Source: Hoeflea sp. BAL378 (GTDB lineage: Bacteria; Pseudomonadota; Alphaproteobacteria; Rhizobiales; Rhizobiaceae). Taken from it: a DNA stretch of 64,000 nt. The notes beneath the pieces were generated by a model. The model did not search any database. It was not told the DNA's origin and saw only the letters and a list, made by a program, of their open reading frames with translations. Numbering within the stretch: position 1 is the stretch's first letter; each line of letters begins with the position of its first letter. Of the stretch, positions 1 through 8,866 are shown piece after piece. The translations under genes were made by a program, and so were the position numbers. The DNA lies in assembly GCF_000759435.1 (NCBI RefSeq), contig NZ_JRJG01000050.1, forward strand, positions 1 through 64,000, read 5' to 3'.

Positions 1-1266
1 CGAGACGATGCGCGGGCGGCCCGACTCGTACTCCACATGGGGGAAGCCGATGGCGTAGTGCTTGCCATAGGCCTCGAGCGTGCGGTCGTTGACCCACTGC
101 CGGTCCCTGTGCATCTCCGAGAACCGGCGGATGTCGACGACCCAGAGATCGAGCGGCGCCTCGCCGTCGATCGCCCATTGCGCCAGCACCCAGCCGGCGC
201 CGCCGCCGGAGGCGATGCCGAAGGCGTTGAAGCCGGCGCCGACGAACATGTTGACGCATTCGGGCGCAGCACCCAGGATGAAGTTGCCGTCCGGGGTGAA
301 GCTTTCGGGGCCGTTGATCATCTGCTTGACGCCGACCGAATTCAGCGCCGGCACCCGTTCGATCGCCTGCAGCATGTGCTGCTCGAAATGGTCGTAGTCA
401 TCGTCGAACAGCCGGAACTCCCATTCATGGGGCACGTCGTCCATGGTCCATCCTACCGGATTGGGCTCGTAGCCGCCGAAGCAGAGGCCGCCGACCTCCT
501 CCTTGAAATAGGTGCGGCGGTCCGGGTCGCGAATGGTCGGCGCATCGCTCGACAGGCCGTCGATCTTCTCGGTGATGACATACTGGTGCTTGACCGGCTG
601 CAGCGGCACATTGATGCCCGCCATCGCGCCCACTTGGCGCGCCCATTGCCCGGCGCAATTGACCACCTTCTCGCAGGCGATGTCGCCTTTGCTGGTCTTG
701 ACCGCGAGAATCCGGCCGTCCTTCATCTCGAAGCCGGTGACCCGGACATTCTCGAAGATCTTCGCGCCATGCATGCGCGCGCCCTTGGCCAGCGACTGGG
801 TTATGTCGGAGGGACTGGCCTGGCCGTCGGTGGGCAGCCAGCTCGCACCCACCAGGTCGTCGACCTGCATCAGCGGAAACATGGATTTGGCCTCCTGCGG
901 GGAGAGGAGCTGCATGTCCATGCCGAAGCTCTGCGCGGTGGTCGCGAGCCGCCGGTATTCGATCCAGCGGTCCTGGTTGGTGGCGAGCCTCAGGCAGCCC
1001 GACATCTTCCACCCCGTCTCGAGCCCGGTCTCCTGGTCGAGCCGCTTGTAGAGATCGACCGAATATTTGAGCACCTTGGTGATCGACGCCGAGGAGCGCA
1101 ATTGCCCCACCAGGCCCGCGGCGTGCCAGGTCGAGCCCGAGGTCAACTGGCCCTGCTCGAGCAGGATGACATCGGCCTTGTGATCGCGCGCCAGATGATA
1201 GGCGGTGGAGCAGCCGATGATGCCGCCGCCGATGACGATGATCTGGGCTCTGTCCGGGAGTGTCAT
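1..1266 (-). CDS. Dimethylglycine/sarcosine dehydrogenase-like FAD oxidoreductase (3' part outside window)
   Basis: N-terminal 422 residues of a DAO-fold flavoprotein; the frame runs open through base 1, so the C-terminus is missing. The start is ATG at 1266, overlapping the stop of the upstream kinase gene (ATGA). The FAD-binding motif VIGGGIIG lies at residues 11-18. SGSTWHAAG at 43-51 matches the dimethylglycine/sarcosine dehydrogenase family, in which the equivalent of H48 carries covalently bound FAD. Family members are about 800 residues with a C-terminal GcvT-like folate domain, which would lie outside the window. The likely reaction is oxidative N-demethylation of a methylated glycine. 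Last visible gene of an operon with a betaine importer, which supports that substrate class. The exact substrate is inferred. Confidence 0.85.
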   Translation of the reverse strand, partial: MTLPDRAQIIVIGGGIIGCSTAYHLARDHKADVILLEQGQLTSGSTWHAAGLVGQLRSSASITKVLKYSVDLYKRLDQETGLETGWKMSGCLRLATNQDRWIEYRRLATTAQSFGMDMQLLSPQEAKSMFPLMQVDDLVGASWLPTDGQASPSDITQSLAKGARMHGAKIFENVRVTGFEMKDGRILAVKTSKGDIACEKVVNCAGQWARQVGAMAGINVPLQPVKHQYVITEKIDGLSSDAPTIRDPDRRTYFKEEVGGLCFGGYEPNPVGWTMDDVPHEWEFRLFDDDYDHFEQHMLQAIERVPALNSVGVKQMINGPESFTPDGNFILGAAPECVNMFVGAGFNAFGIASGGGAGWVLAQWAIDGEAPLDLWVVDIRRFSEMHRDRQWVNDRTLEAYGKHYAIGFPHVEYESGRPRIVS

Positions 1267-2159
1267 GGTGAGGTCTTTCCATAGGTCGAATGATAGTGCT
1301 CGAGGGCCGTGTCCAGGCGCGCAAGATTCTCGGCGGTGTAGGCGCGGTAGTCGACGCCCGGCGCATCGAGGTGCAGTTCCGAGACGAGGCTCCAGAGCGT
1401 CTCGCGCAGCAGCGAGGCGCATTGCATGGCGTGAAAGGCGCGGGTCGTCGCCGGATCGGGTGCGGAGCCAAGCGCGGCCTCGAGCAGGAGCGCGGCTTCA
1501 TCGGGGCCCATTTCCGCATTCGATGCGGCGCCGGCGATGTCGAACATGGCGGTGGAGAAGCCGGCATATTCGAAATCGATGAGCCAGAGCTTGTGCCCGT
1601 CATCGAGGAAATTGGCCGGCAGCAGGTCGTTGTGGCCGAAGACGATCGGCAGCAGGCATTGTGCCGCCTCGAGAGCATCCGAAAGCTCGAGCCACGCCGG
1701 CAGGCGGTCGGTCATGCGGGATCCGCCCGATTTCAGGGTCCGGGCATAGTCGCGAATGACATGGAAGACCCAGAACATGAACCCCGCGCCTTCGACGTGA
1801 TGCGGCATCGTCATGTGGAAATCGCGCAGGAGTCGGCCGATCCGCCCCGCATTGGCGCGGACATCGGCGGCGCTGAAGGTCTTGGCGTCGAGGAAGGCCG
1901 AGACCATGATTCCGGGCTCGGAATACTCGACGCGGGGGGCAAATCCGGCGGAATGGGCCGCGCGGGCGGTCATCACTTCCCGGGCGCGGTCGACATGGTG
2001 GAAGGGAAAGTCCCGGCCGAGCCGCACCACGTGGCGTCCGCCCGCATCCGTGACAAGCCAGTTCTCGTTGCTCAATCCGCCCGACAGCGGCGCGATATCG
2101 ATGCTGCCCGAGAAACAGGGCAGCAGGCGGATGCGGTCGAGGGTGGCGGGATCGGTCAT
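1263..2159 (-). CDS. Choline/ethanolamine kinase-like phosphotransferase (APH fold)
   Basis: 298-residue kinase-fold protein. The catalytic Brenner motif FGHNDLLPANF is at about 174-184 and the metal-binding LIDFEYAG at about 193-200, the arrangement of choline kinases and related aminoglycoside-type phosphotransferases. An N-terminal GGLSNENWLV segment matches the nucleotide-binding loop of this fold. It begins 3 bases after the permease gene and its stop overlaps the next start by 4 bases, so it is translationally coupled inside the betaine-uptake operon. Probable role: phosphorylating choline or another imported amino-alcohol. A different small-molecule substrate is possible. No signal peptide is visible, so it is cytoplasmic. 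Confidence 0.8.
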   Translation of the reverse strand: MTDPATLDRIRLLPCFSGSIDIAPLSGGLSNENWLVTDAGGRHVVRLGRDFPFHHVDRAREVMTARAAHSAGFAPRVEYSEPGIMVSAFLDAKTFSAADVRANAGRIGRLLRDFHMTMPHHVEGAGFMFWVFHVIRDYARTLKSGGSRMTDRLPAWLELSDALEAAQCLLPIVFGHNDLLPANFLDDGHKLWLIDFEYAGFSTAMFDIAGAASNAEMGPDEAALLLEAALGSAPDPATTRAFHAMQCASLLRETLWSLVSELHLDAPGVDYRAYTAENLARLDTALEHYHSTYGKTSP

Positions 2160-2162
2160 GGT

Positions 2163-4187
2163 CTACTCCAGGCCCAGGCGGCGTCTGGCATGGATGGCGC
2201 CCGCCGAGATCAGCCGGTCGGCGATGATGGCGATGGCGGCGATCGACAGGCCGGCGACGAGGCCGCGGCCGGTGTCGGCCTTGGTGAGCGCGATATAGAC
2301 CTCCTGGCCGAGGTCGCGGGTGCCGACCAGCGCGGTGATGACCAGCATCGATAGCGCGAACATGATGGTCTGGTTGAGGCCAAGCAGGATTTCCGGGAGC
2401 GCCAGCTTCAGCCGGATGCGGGTGAGGATCTGCCACTCGGTGCAGCCCATGGCGCGGCCGGCCTCGATCAGCCTGGGGTCGACCTTGCGGATGCCGAGCG
2501 CGGTGTAGCGGATCGCCGGCGCAACGGCGAAGGCGACGACCGCGATCATGGCGGTGAAATCGCCGACCCGGAACAGCATCACCGCCGGCATCAGGTAAAC
2601 GAAACTCGGCAATGTCTGCAGCGTGTCGATGGCCACCTGCACCCAGGACCAGACCCGGTCGCGGGTGGCGGCGAAGATGCCGATCGGCAGGCCGATCAGG
2701 GCGGCAAGGACAGCCGAGATGCCGCAGAGATAGACGGTGATCATCGCCTTTTCCCACTGGCCGGTGGCGGCGATGAACAGGGCCAGGCCGCTGGCGAGCG
2801 CCGCCAGCCGCAGCCCGCCGAGCCGGCATCCCGCAAAGGAGAGCAGGGCGGCCACGCCGAACCAGGGCAGGTCGCCCAGGAATCGCTTGAACGGGATCAG
2901 CACGTTGAGCAGCATCGCGTTCTTGATGGCCTCGAGCGTGTCGAAGAAATTGATGTTGATCCAGGCCACGACTTCCGACCAGAAGGTGCCGGTCGAAAGC
3001 TGCCACGCCTCCGGATAGGTGTGGATGCCGGGCACTACATAGCCCAGCAGCGTGGTCATGATCGCAAGCGCCAGCGCGGCGATGAGGTAGGGGTGGCGCG
3101 CGAAAAGTCCCGAGGTCGCGGGGTCCGAGGCGGGAGCCGAGAGCTTCTCCGCCGCCGCCTGGCTGAGGCGATCCATGGCGATGGCAAGCGCCACGATGGC
3201 GAAGCCCGCCTCGAGACCGGCGCCGAAATCGAGCCGTCTCAGGGCTGCCAGCACGTCGAAGCCCAGGCCGCCGGCGCCGATCATCGAGGCGATGATGACC
3301 ATGTTGAGCGACAGCATGATAACCTGGTTCATGCCCACCATCAGGCTTTCGCGCGCGGCGGGCACCATCACCCGCCAGGTCATCTGCCGGTCGGTGCAGC
3401 CGACCATGTGGCCAAGATCGATGATCTCGCCCGGCACGGCGCGGAGCGCCAGGATGGCGATGCGGGTCATCGGCGGTGTGGCGAAGATCAGCGTGGCGAT
3501 CACCGCCGCCGTCGGCCCGAAGCCGAACAGGAACAGCACCGGGACGAGATAGGCGAACACCGGGATGGTCTGCATCAGGTCGAGCGGCGGCGTGATCAGG
3601 CGCTCGATCCACCGCCAGCGCCAGGCGGCGATGCCGAAGAGCAATCCGAAGACGACGCCGAGCGGCGCGGCAACGAGGATCGAGGCCAGCGTGATCATCG
3701 CGCTGGTCCATTGCCCGAACACCGCCAGGAACAGGAAGCAGCCGCCCGCCAGCAGGCCGAGGCGCATGCCGCCGAGCCAGTGGCCGAGCAGCATGACCAG
3801 CCCGATGACCGCCACCCAGGGCAGGGGCGGGACGATCTGGATCGCCGACGAGCCGCTGCCTTCGAGAAAACCGGTGGACAGCAGGCTGGAGGCCAGCCTG
3901 TAGGGCACGTCCAGCACGGCGGAGACGAAGCGGGTGAGATCGGTGAAGCTGAACAGGCCGAAGCTGGCATCATCGATCAGCCATTTCATCGCAGAACTGA
4001 TCCACTTGGCCAGCGGCACGGTGTAGGCTTTCGGATAGTCGAAGGCTGCTCGTGCAACGGGTTCGGCATAAAGCCAGAAGGCGATAAAAGCCGCTAGCGC
4101 GACCAGCCAGGCAATCGGCAACCGAAGGGCCTTCGCGGCGTCGTGCGCCGCGTTGGTTTCCAATGCTGGAGAGCCCGGGGTCGCCAT
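2163..4187 (-). CDS. proW: Glycine betaine/proline ABC transporter permease, tandem two-domain ProW
   Basis: 674-residue inner-membrane protein containing two consecutive BPD-type permease domains. The typical ProW is about 350 residues with one domain. Each half carries an EAA-type loop for the ATPase: the first around the GCTDRQMTWRVMVPAARES segment, the second around GCTEWQILTRIRLKLALPE. The fusion would let one polypeptide form the whole membrane channel. It starts 2 bases after the proV stop and ends 3 bases before the kinase gene. Assignment as a quaternary-amine permease rests on the ProW-like sequence and on the adjacent ProX and ProV homologues. Confidence 0.9.
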   Translation of the reverse strand: MATPGSPALETNAAHDAAKALRLPIAWLVALAAFIAFWLYAEPVARAAFDYPKAYTVPLAKWISSAMKWLIDDASFGLFSFTDLTRFVSAVLDVPYRLASSLLSTGFLEGSGSSAIQIVPPLPWVAVIGLVMLLGHWLGGMRLGLLAGGCFLFLAVFGQWTSAMITLASILVAAPLGVVFGLLFGIAAWRWRWIERLITPPLDLMQTIPVFAYLVPVLFLFGFGPTAAVIATLIFATPPMTRIAILALRAVPGEIIDLGHMVGCTDRQMTWRVMVPAARESLMVGMNQVIMLSLNMVIIASMIGAGGLGFDVLAALRRLDFGAGLEAGFAIVALAIAMDRLSQAAAEKLSAPASDPATSGLFARHPYLIAALALAIMTTLLGYVVPGIHTYPEAWQLSTGTFWSEVVAWININFFDTLEAIKNAMLLNVLIPFKRFLGDLPWFGVAALLSFAGCRLGGLRLAALASGLALFIAATGQWEKAMITVYLCGISAVLAALIGLPIGIFAATRDRVWSWVQVAIDTLQTLPSFVYLMPAVMLFRVGDFTAMIAVVAFAVAPAIRYTALGIRKVDPRLIEAGRAMGCTEWQILTRIRLKLALPEILLGLNQTIMFALSMLVITALVGTRDLGQEVYIALTKADTGRGLVAGLSIAAIAIIADRLISAGAIHARRRLGLE

Positions 4188-4189
4188 CG

Positions 4190-5212
4190 TCAGCCCTGCA
4201 GCATCAGCTTGACCACGGCGTCGCGGTCGAGGCGACCGATGATGCGGCCAGTGTCGTCGGTGACGCCGAGATGGGCGACGCCGTCGAGGAACAAGGGGGC
4301 CGCCTGGGCGATGTTGGCGCGGGCGGACACGGTCGGCCCGGCCGGGTCCGCGCCATTGGCGGGCAGCATCAGGCTCTGGGCGCGGATCACCTTGGCGCGG
4401 GCGACGTTGCGGGTGAATTCGGCCACATAGGAGGTGGCGGGCGTGAGCACGATCTCCTCGGGCGTGCCGGCCTGGACGATCTCGCCATCCTTCATGATGG
4501 CGATCCGGTCGGCGAGCCGGATGGCCTCGTCGAAATCATGGGTGATGAAGACGATGGTCTTGTGCAGCACCGTCTGCAGCCGCATGAATTCGTCCTGCAT
4601 CTCGCGCCGGATCAGCGGATCGAGCGCGGAGAAGGGCTCGTCGAGAAACCAGATTTCCGGCTCGACCGCCAGCGAGCGGGCGATGCCCACGCGCTGCTGC
4701 TGGCCGCCGGACAACTGGCGCGGGAAGGCGCTCTCCTTGCCGGCGAGACCCACAAGCTCGATCATCTCCCGGGCGCGGGCCTGGCGGGCCGCCCGGCCCA
4801 TGCCCTGGATATCGAGCGGGAAGGCGACATTGTCGAGAACCGTGAGATGCGGCAGCAGCGCGAAATGCTGGAACACCATGCCCATCTGGTGGCGGCGGAT
4901 CTCGATCATCCGCGCCTGCGAGGCCTTGAGCAGGTTCTCGCCCTTGAACAGCACGTCGCCGCCCGACGGCTCGATCAGCCGCGACATCAGCCGGACCAAG
5001 GTCGATTTTCCGGATCCGGACAGGCCCATGATGACGAAGATCTCGCCCTCGTTGACATCGAGATCGACCTCGCGGACCGCGCCGACGAGACCGGCCTCGG
5101 CGATCGCGGCGGCGTCGGGATGGCCATCATGATCGGCCAGGAAACCGGCGGCGCCGGGGCCGAACAGTTTCCAGACATTGCGGCAGACGAGCTTGGCTTC
5201 AGGAGAGGTCAT
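4190..5212 (-). CDS. proV: Glycine betaine/proline ABC transporter ATP-binding protein
   Basis: 340-residue ATPase energising quaternary-amine import. Walker A is GLSGSGKST, the signature is LSGGQQQRVGIAR, and Walker B precedes DEPFSALDP. The C-terminal tail (about the last 60 residues) resembles one CBS-type unit, shorter than the CBS pair of enterobacterial ProV. The start MTSPEAKL at 5212 was preferred because the longer frame adds an Arg/Pro-rich extension atypical of ProV. About 151 bases separate it from proX upstream. That spacer holds only imperfect GC-rich inverted repeats near the end of proX, which may limit read-through. Confidence 0.92.
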   Translation of the reverse strand: MTSPEAKLVCRNVWKLFGPGAAGFLADHDGHPDAAAIAEAGLVGAVREVDLDVNEGEIFVIMGLSGSGKSTLVRLMSRLIEPSGGDVLFKGENLLKASQARMIEIRRHQMGMVFQHFALLPHLTVLDNVAFPLDIQGMGRAARQARAREMIELVGLAGKESAFPRQLSGGQQQRVGIARSLAVEPEIWFLDEPFSALDPLIRREMQDEFMRLQTVLHKTIVFITHDFDEAIRLADRIAIMKDGEIVQAGTPEEIVLTPATSYVAEFTRNVARAKVIRAQSLMLPANGADPAGPTVSARANIAQAAPLFLDGVAHLGVTDDTGRIIGRLDRDAVVKLMLQG

Positions 5213-5363
5213 GAACACCCCGGTCGGAGACACATGAGAGTCTGGTGGAGGATCGGGCCTGCGCCGGCCGCGCCCGCGAGGAGCAGGGAGCCATCGGCAA
5301 CCGGGCCCGAAGGTCCGGCCGCCGAGGTGTCCCGGCAGGAGGCGCATCCGGCCCCGGGTCAGG

Positions 5364-6350
5364 CTATTTCTTGATCCAGCCCGACCAGCGGGCCTCGTTG
5401 GCGCCCATCCAGTCGGCCACGACGGCGGAGACGGTCTTGCCGTTGAGATCGACCTCGGTGATCATCTTGCCCATCTCGTCATTGTCGATGGTGAAGGCCT
5501 TGATCGCGTCATAGGCGCCCGGCCACTTGTCCTTCACGCCGGCCCAGCCGACCTTCCAGATCTCGCCGAACGGCTTGCCGCAGTCATAGGCGGCATCGGG
5601 ATTGATGCCCGCGGCGGGGTCGTTGTAGCACTCGGCCGAATATTCCGGGAACTCGACCCACTGGCCTTCATACTTGGCCGGCGCCCAGTGCGGCGCGTAG
5701 ATCCACAGCATGATCGGGGCCTGCCGCTGATAGGCGCTTTCGAGTTCGGCAAACAGCGCCGCGTCGGTGCCCGCATGGATGACTTCGAACGGCAGGTCGA
5801 GAGCTTCGACGCGCTCGTCGTCAAACCCGCCCCAGGTCACCGGGCCGCCAAGATAGCGGCCCTTGGGCGCGGTCTCGGCGGTCGAGAAGGCCTCGGCGCA
5901 GGCTTCCTCCTTGAGCGCTTCCCAATTGGGCAGGCCCGGGCATTTCTCGGTCATGTAGGAGGGGTACCACCACTCTTCCTTGGCCTTCATGCCGGTGGGG
6001 CCGAAATTCTCGACCTTGCCGGTGGCCGTGGCTGCGTCCATGGCCTCGCGGCCGGTGGTTTCCCACATTTCCATGGCCACGTGCAGGTCGCCCGTTTCGA
6101 GTCCCGCGAACTGCGCCAGGTAATCGGCCTGGACATATTCGATCGAATAGCCGGCCTTCTTGAGCACTTCGCCCATGATCTCGGTGGTGATCAACTGGCC
6201 GGTCCAGTCGTGGAGCGTGAGCTTGATCGGGTCGGTGGATTCCTGCGCCGGCGCGGGAGCGGACAGGCCGAGACAGGAAGCGCCCGACATGACGAGCGCC
6301 GCGGTCCATCGCCTGAAGGAGCGGCCGGTAAAGATATTGGCTGAATGCAT
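5364..6350 (-). CDS. proX: Glycine betaine/proline ABC transporter substrate-binding protein
   Basis: 328-residue periplasmic binding protein. The start ATG at 6350 is preceded by AGGAGG at good spacing and begins an N-terminal signal peptide (Arg-rich start, hydrophobic stretch, cleavage near PAPAQES). The mature domain is an OpuAC/ProX type, with several tryptophans suited to cation-pi binding of a quaternary ammonium group (HDWTG, EMWETTG, EEWWYPS). Two pairs of cysteines (EKCPGL with EEACAE, and SAECYN with YDCGKP) could form disulfides. First gene of the operon proX-proV-proW-kinase-dehydrogenase. The ligand (betaine, choline or carnitine) cannot be fixed from sequence alone. Confidence 0.9.
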   Translation of the reverse strand: MHSANIFTGRSFRRWTAALVMSGASCLGLSAPAPAQESTDPIKLTLHDWTGQLITTEIMGEVLKKAGYSIEYVQADYLAQFAGLETGDLHVAMEMWETTGREAMDAATATGKVENFGPTGMKAKEEWWYPSYMTEKCPGLPNWEALKEEACAEAFSTAETAPKGRYLGGPVTWGGFDDERVEALDLPFEVIHAGTDAALFAELESAYQRQAPIMLWIYAPHWAPAKYEGQWVEFPEYSAECYNDPAAGINPDAAYDCGKPFGEIWKVGWAGVKDKWPGAYDAIKAFTIDNDEMGKMITEVDLNGKTVSAVVADWMGANEARWSGWIKK

Positions 6351-6447
6351 GTCGAGCCTCCTGTTCACCCTGTTGGATCCCGCATCCCGGCGCCTCTGCC
6401 GTTGGCCATGGCCATCCCCCGGCAACACGCCCCTGCGCGGTTTGTTG

Positions 6448-6487
6448 TTGACCGGTCAATCCCACACCACGACCCGAACCTTGTCAA
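6448..6487 (-). promoter_or_regulatory. Putative proX promoter with palindromic operator
   Basis: On the minus strand TTGACA (6482-6487) lies 17 bases before TGGGAT (6459-6464), a good -35 and a weak -10 for a housekeeping promoter reading into proX. A perfect 12-base palindrome, TTGACCGGTCAA (6448-6459), abuts the -10, the usual place for a repressor site. The protein that binds it is unknown. The divergent DeoR gene at 6593 is one candidate. Confidence 0.45.
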
Positions 6488-6592
6488 TCAATTCTGTGGT
6501 TATTTTCGGCTTTGATGCCCGGATCGGTTGGTTTTGATTGATACGGCGCCAGCTATCGCTTAGAAAAAGGGCAGATCAACAGGTGTTCGTCC

Positions 6593-7351
6593 ATGCTGTC
6601 CAAACGTCATGCCGAGATCATGCGGATGCTGACCGACGAAGGCACCGTGACCATCTCCGACCTTGCCGCCCGGCTCGGCGTGTCGCTCGAGACCGTGCGG
6701 CGCGACGTGCGGCCGCTCACCGACAGCGGTGCGGTGCTGAAGATCCACGGCGCGGTGGGGCTGGCGGGGCAGGTGGGCGAGGCGCCTTTCCAGCGGCGGA
6801 TGCGCGAGAATGCGGACGCCAAGCGCCGCATCGCCCGGGAAATGGCGCAGCTCATCCATGACGGCGAGTCGGTGATGCTCGACACCGGCACCACCACCAG
6901 CTTCGTGGCGCGCGAACTGCTCGGCCACCGGCGCCTGACGGTCGTGACCAATTCCTCCGACATCGCCCGCACGCTGGCGACGGTGAACGGCAACAAGGTC
7001 TATATGGCGGGCGGCGAGCTCAGGAGCGATTCAGGCGCCGCCTTCGGAGTCTCGGCCATCGAGTTCATCGCCAAGTTCTCCGTCGCCCACGCGATCATCT
7101 CCGCCGGCGCCATCGATGCCGGCTCCGGCGTCATGGATTTCGATCTCGAGGAGGCCGAGTTCGCCCGGATGATGATTTCACGCGGCGAACGCAGCTATGT
7201 GGTCACCGACCACACCAAGTTCGGCCGGCGCGGCCTCGTCTCGGTGGCGGGCTTCGAGGCCATCGGTAACCTGGTGACCGATGCGCCTGTGACCCGCGAC
7301 CTGGCGGAGGTCCTTGATGCGCAGCAGACGCGGCTGATCGTGGCGGCTTAA
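6593..7351 (+). CDS. DeoR/GlpR-family transcriptional regulator
   Basis: 252-residue repressor-type protein. The N-terminal winged HTH (about residues 3-57) contains the DeoR signature around GTVTISDLAARLGVSLETVRRD. The rest is a DeoRC sensor domain with the DTGTTT loop expected to bind a phosphorylated sugar. It is divergent from the betaine operon and convergent with mtlK, ending 12 bases from the mtlK stop. It could regulate either side or itself. Family members usually respond to sugar phosphates, which would fit a role in polyol metabolism, but that operon has its own SorC-type regulator. Confidence 0.85.
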   Translation: MLSKRHAEIMRMLTDEGTVTISDLAARLGVSLETVRRDVRPLTDSGAVLKIHGAVGLAGQVGEAPFQRRMRENADAKRRIAREMAQLIHDGESVMLDTGTTTSFVARELLGHRRLTVVTNSSDIARTLATVNGNKVYMAGGELRSDSGAAFGVSAIEFIAKFSVAHAIISAGAIDAGSGVMDFDLEEAEFARMMISRGERSYVVTDHTKFGRRGLVSVAGFEAIGNLVTDAPVTRDLAEVLDAQQTRLIVAA

Positions 7352-7363
7352 GGCCAGGCCGGA

Positions 7364-8866
7364 TCAGCCGGCCAGATACTCGGCCAGCACCGTGCGGGTC
7401 GGATCCTGCTGCAGACGCCTGAGCGCCGCGGTGAAGGCGTCAACGAAGGCCTCGGTCTCCGCGAGCGCGCCGAAGATATCCGGCATGGCCAGGAATTCGC
7501 GCGGATCGCTTCGCGCCGCCAGCGCCCGCTCCGTCAGGCGCGCGGCATTGGGATCGTCGATCGCGACGGCTGACCCGTCATGGGCGGCGGCGCAATAATG
7601 CGCCCACAGCGCCACTTCCAGCGCCAGCCCCCCGATCGGCTGACCTGCCTCCAGCCGCGCGGCGATGGTGGGCAGGATGAATTTCGGCTGGCGGTTGGAG
7701 CCATCGAGGCAGAGCCGCGGAATGGTGTCGCCGAGTGCCGAATTCGAGAAGCGCCTGGCGACGAGGGCGATGTAGTCGGTCAGGCTGACGCCCTCGATCA
7801 CCGGCACGGTGGGAAGGATCTCGTCCACCGTGAGCTTGGCGAGGAACCCCGAGATCAACGGATCGGCCATGGCGTCGTGGACATAGTGGTGGCCGAGCAG
7901 GGCGGAGGCATAGGCGATGGCCGCATGGCCGCCATTGAGGATCCTGAGCTTCATCAGCTCATAGGGGGCGACGTCGCGGACGAACTCGACGCCAACCTTT
8001 TCCAGCGCCGGCCGCCCTTGCGGAAAGGTGTCCTCCATCACCCATTGCCGGAACGGCTCGCAGACCACCGGGGCGGCATCCTCGATGCCGAACTGGGTCC
8101 GCACCAGGTCGATTTCGCGCGCCCCGGTCGCGGGGGTGATGCAGTCGACCATGGAATTCGGGAACGCCACTTCTCCAGCGATCCAGTCCGCCAGTTCCGG
8201 ATCGATCAGCCGCGCCAGGCCCAGCACCGTGGCGCGCGCCACATGGCCGTTCTCGGGAAGATTGTCGCAGGACATGACGGTGAAGGGGGCGAGACCCAGG
8301 TCCCGCCGCGCCTTCAGCGCGTGGATGATGACGCCGAACACCGTCTGGGGCGACTGGCTCGCGCCGACCTCGCGCAGGATGGCCGGATGGGTGGGGTCGA
8401 AGCCGCCGGTTTCGGCGCTGAGGAAGTAGCCGCCCTCGGTCACGGTGAGCGACACGATGCGAATGCGCGGATCCTGCATCGCGGCGCTCAGGGCGCCGGG
8501 ATCCAGCGCGACGAAATCGATCATCGATCCGATGACGCTGGCGCGGTAGCCCTCGGGATCGAGCTCGACCACGGTGGTCAGCCAGTCCTGGGGTGCGAGC
8601 TTGTCCCGCATGGCCTTGTCGAAATGCATCATGCCGGCGCCGACGATCGCCCAGTCCAGATCCTTGCCCAGTTCGAACAGGCGATGGAAGTAGCTCGCCT
8701 GGTGGGCGCGGTGGAAATTGCCGACGCCCACATGCAGCACGCCCGGCGTCAAGGCCCGGCGGTCATAGCCGGGGGTGTTGACGCCCGGGGGGAGGAGGGC
8801 GAGCGTTTCTGTGCGCAGCGCCGTGGCGGCGGCTTCCTGCGGTTGGGGGGGAAGGGTATCGGGCAT
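7364..8866 (-). CDS. mtlK: Mannitol 2-dehydrogenase (polyol dehydrogenase family)
   Basis: 500-residue NAD-dependent long-chain polyol dehydrogenase that oxidises D-mannitol to D-fructose. The N-terminal Rossmann segment HVGVGNFHRAHQ and the catalytic K-x4-N-x2-H pattern in LMKLRILNGGHAA are clear. The start ATG at 8866 overlaps the smoS stop (TGATG), so the longer upstream frame was rejected. Last gene of the smoEFGK-smoS-mtlK operon, the order known from Rhodobacter and rhizobial sorbitol/mannitol loci. Length matches the family (about 490-500). D-arabinitol is a possible second substrate. Confidence 0.93.
   Translation of the reverse strand: MPDTLPPQPQEAAATALRTETLALLPPGVNTPGYDRRALTPGVLHVGVGNFHRAHQASYFHRLFELGKDLDWAIVGAGMMHFDKAMRDKLAPQDWLTTVVELDPEGYRASVIGSMIDFVALDPGALSAAMQDPRIRIVSLTVTEGGYFLSAETGGFDPTHPAILREVGASQSPQTVFGVIIHALKARRDLGLAPFTVMSCDNLPENGHVARATVLGLARLIDPELADWIAGEVAFPNSMVDCITPATGAREIDLVRTQFGIEDAAPVVCEPFRQWVMEDTFPQGRPALEKVGVEFVRDVAPYELMKLRILNGGHAAIAYASALLGHHYVHDAMADPLISGFLAKLTVDEILPTVPVIEGVSLTDYIALVARRFSNSALGDTIPRLCLDGSNRQPKFILPTIAARLEAGQPIGGLALEVALWAHYCAAAHDGSAVAIDDPNAARLTERALAARSDPREFLAMPDIFGALAETEAFVDAFTAALRRLQQDPTRTVLAEYLAG

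Noticed and set aside
1600-3711. Long minus-strand frame across the kinase and proW
   Set aside because: Out-of-frame shadow of both genes, Arg/His/Pro-rich, no motifs.
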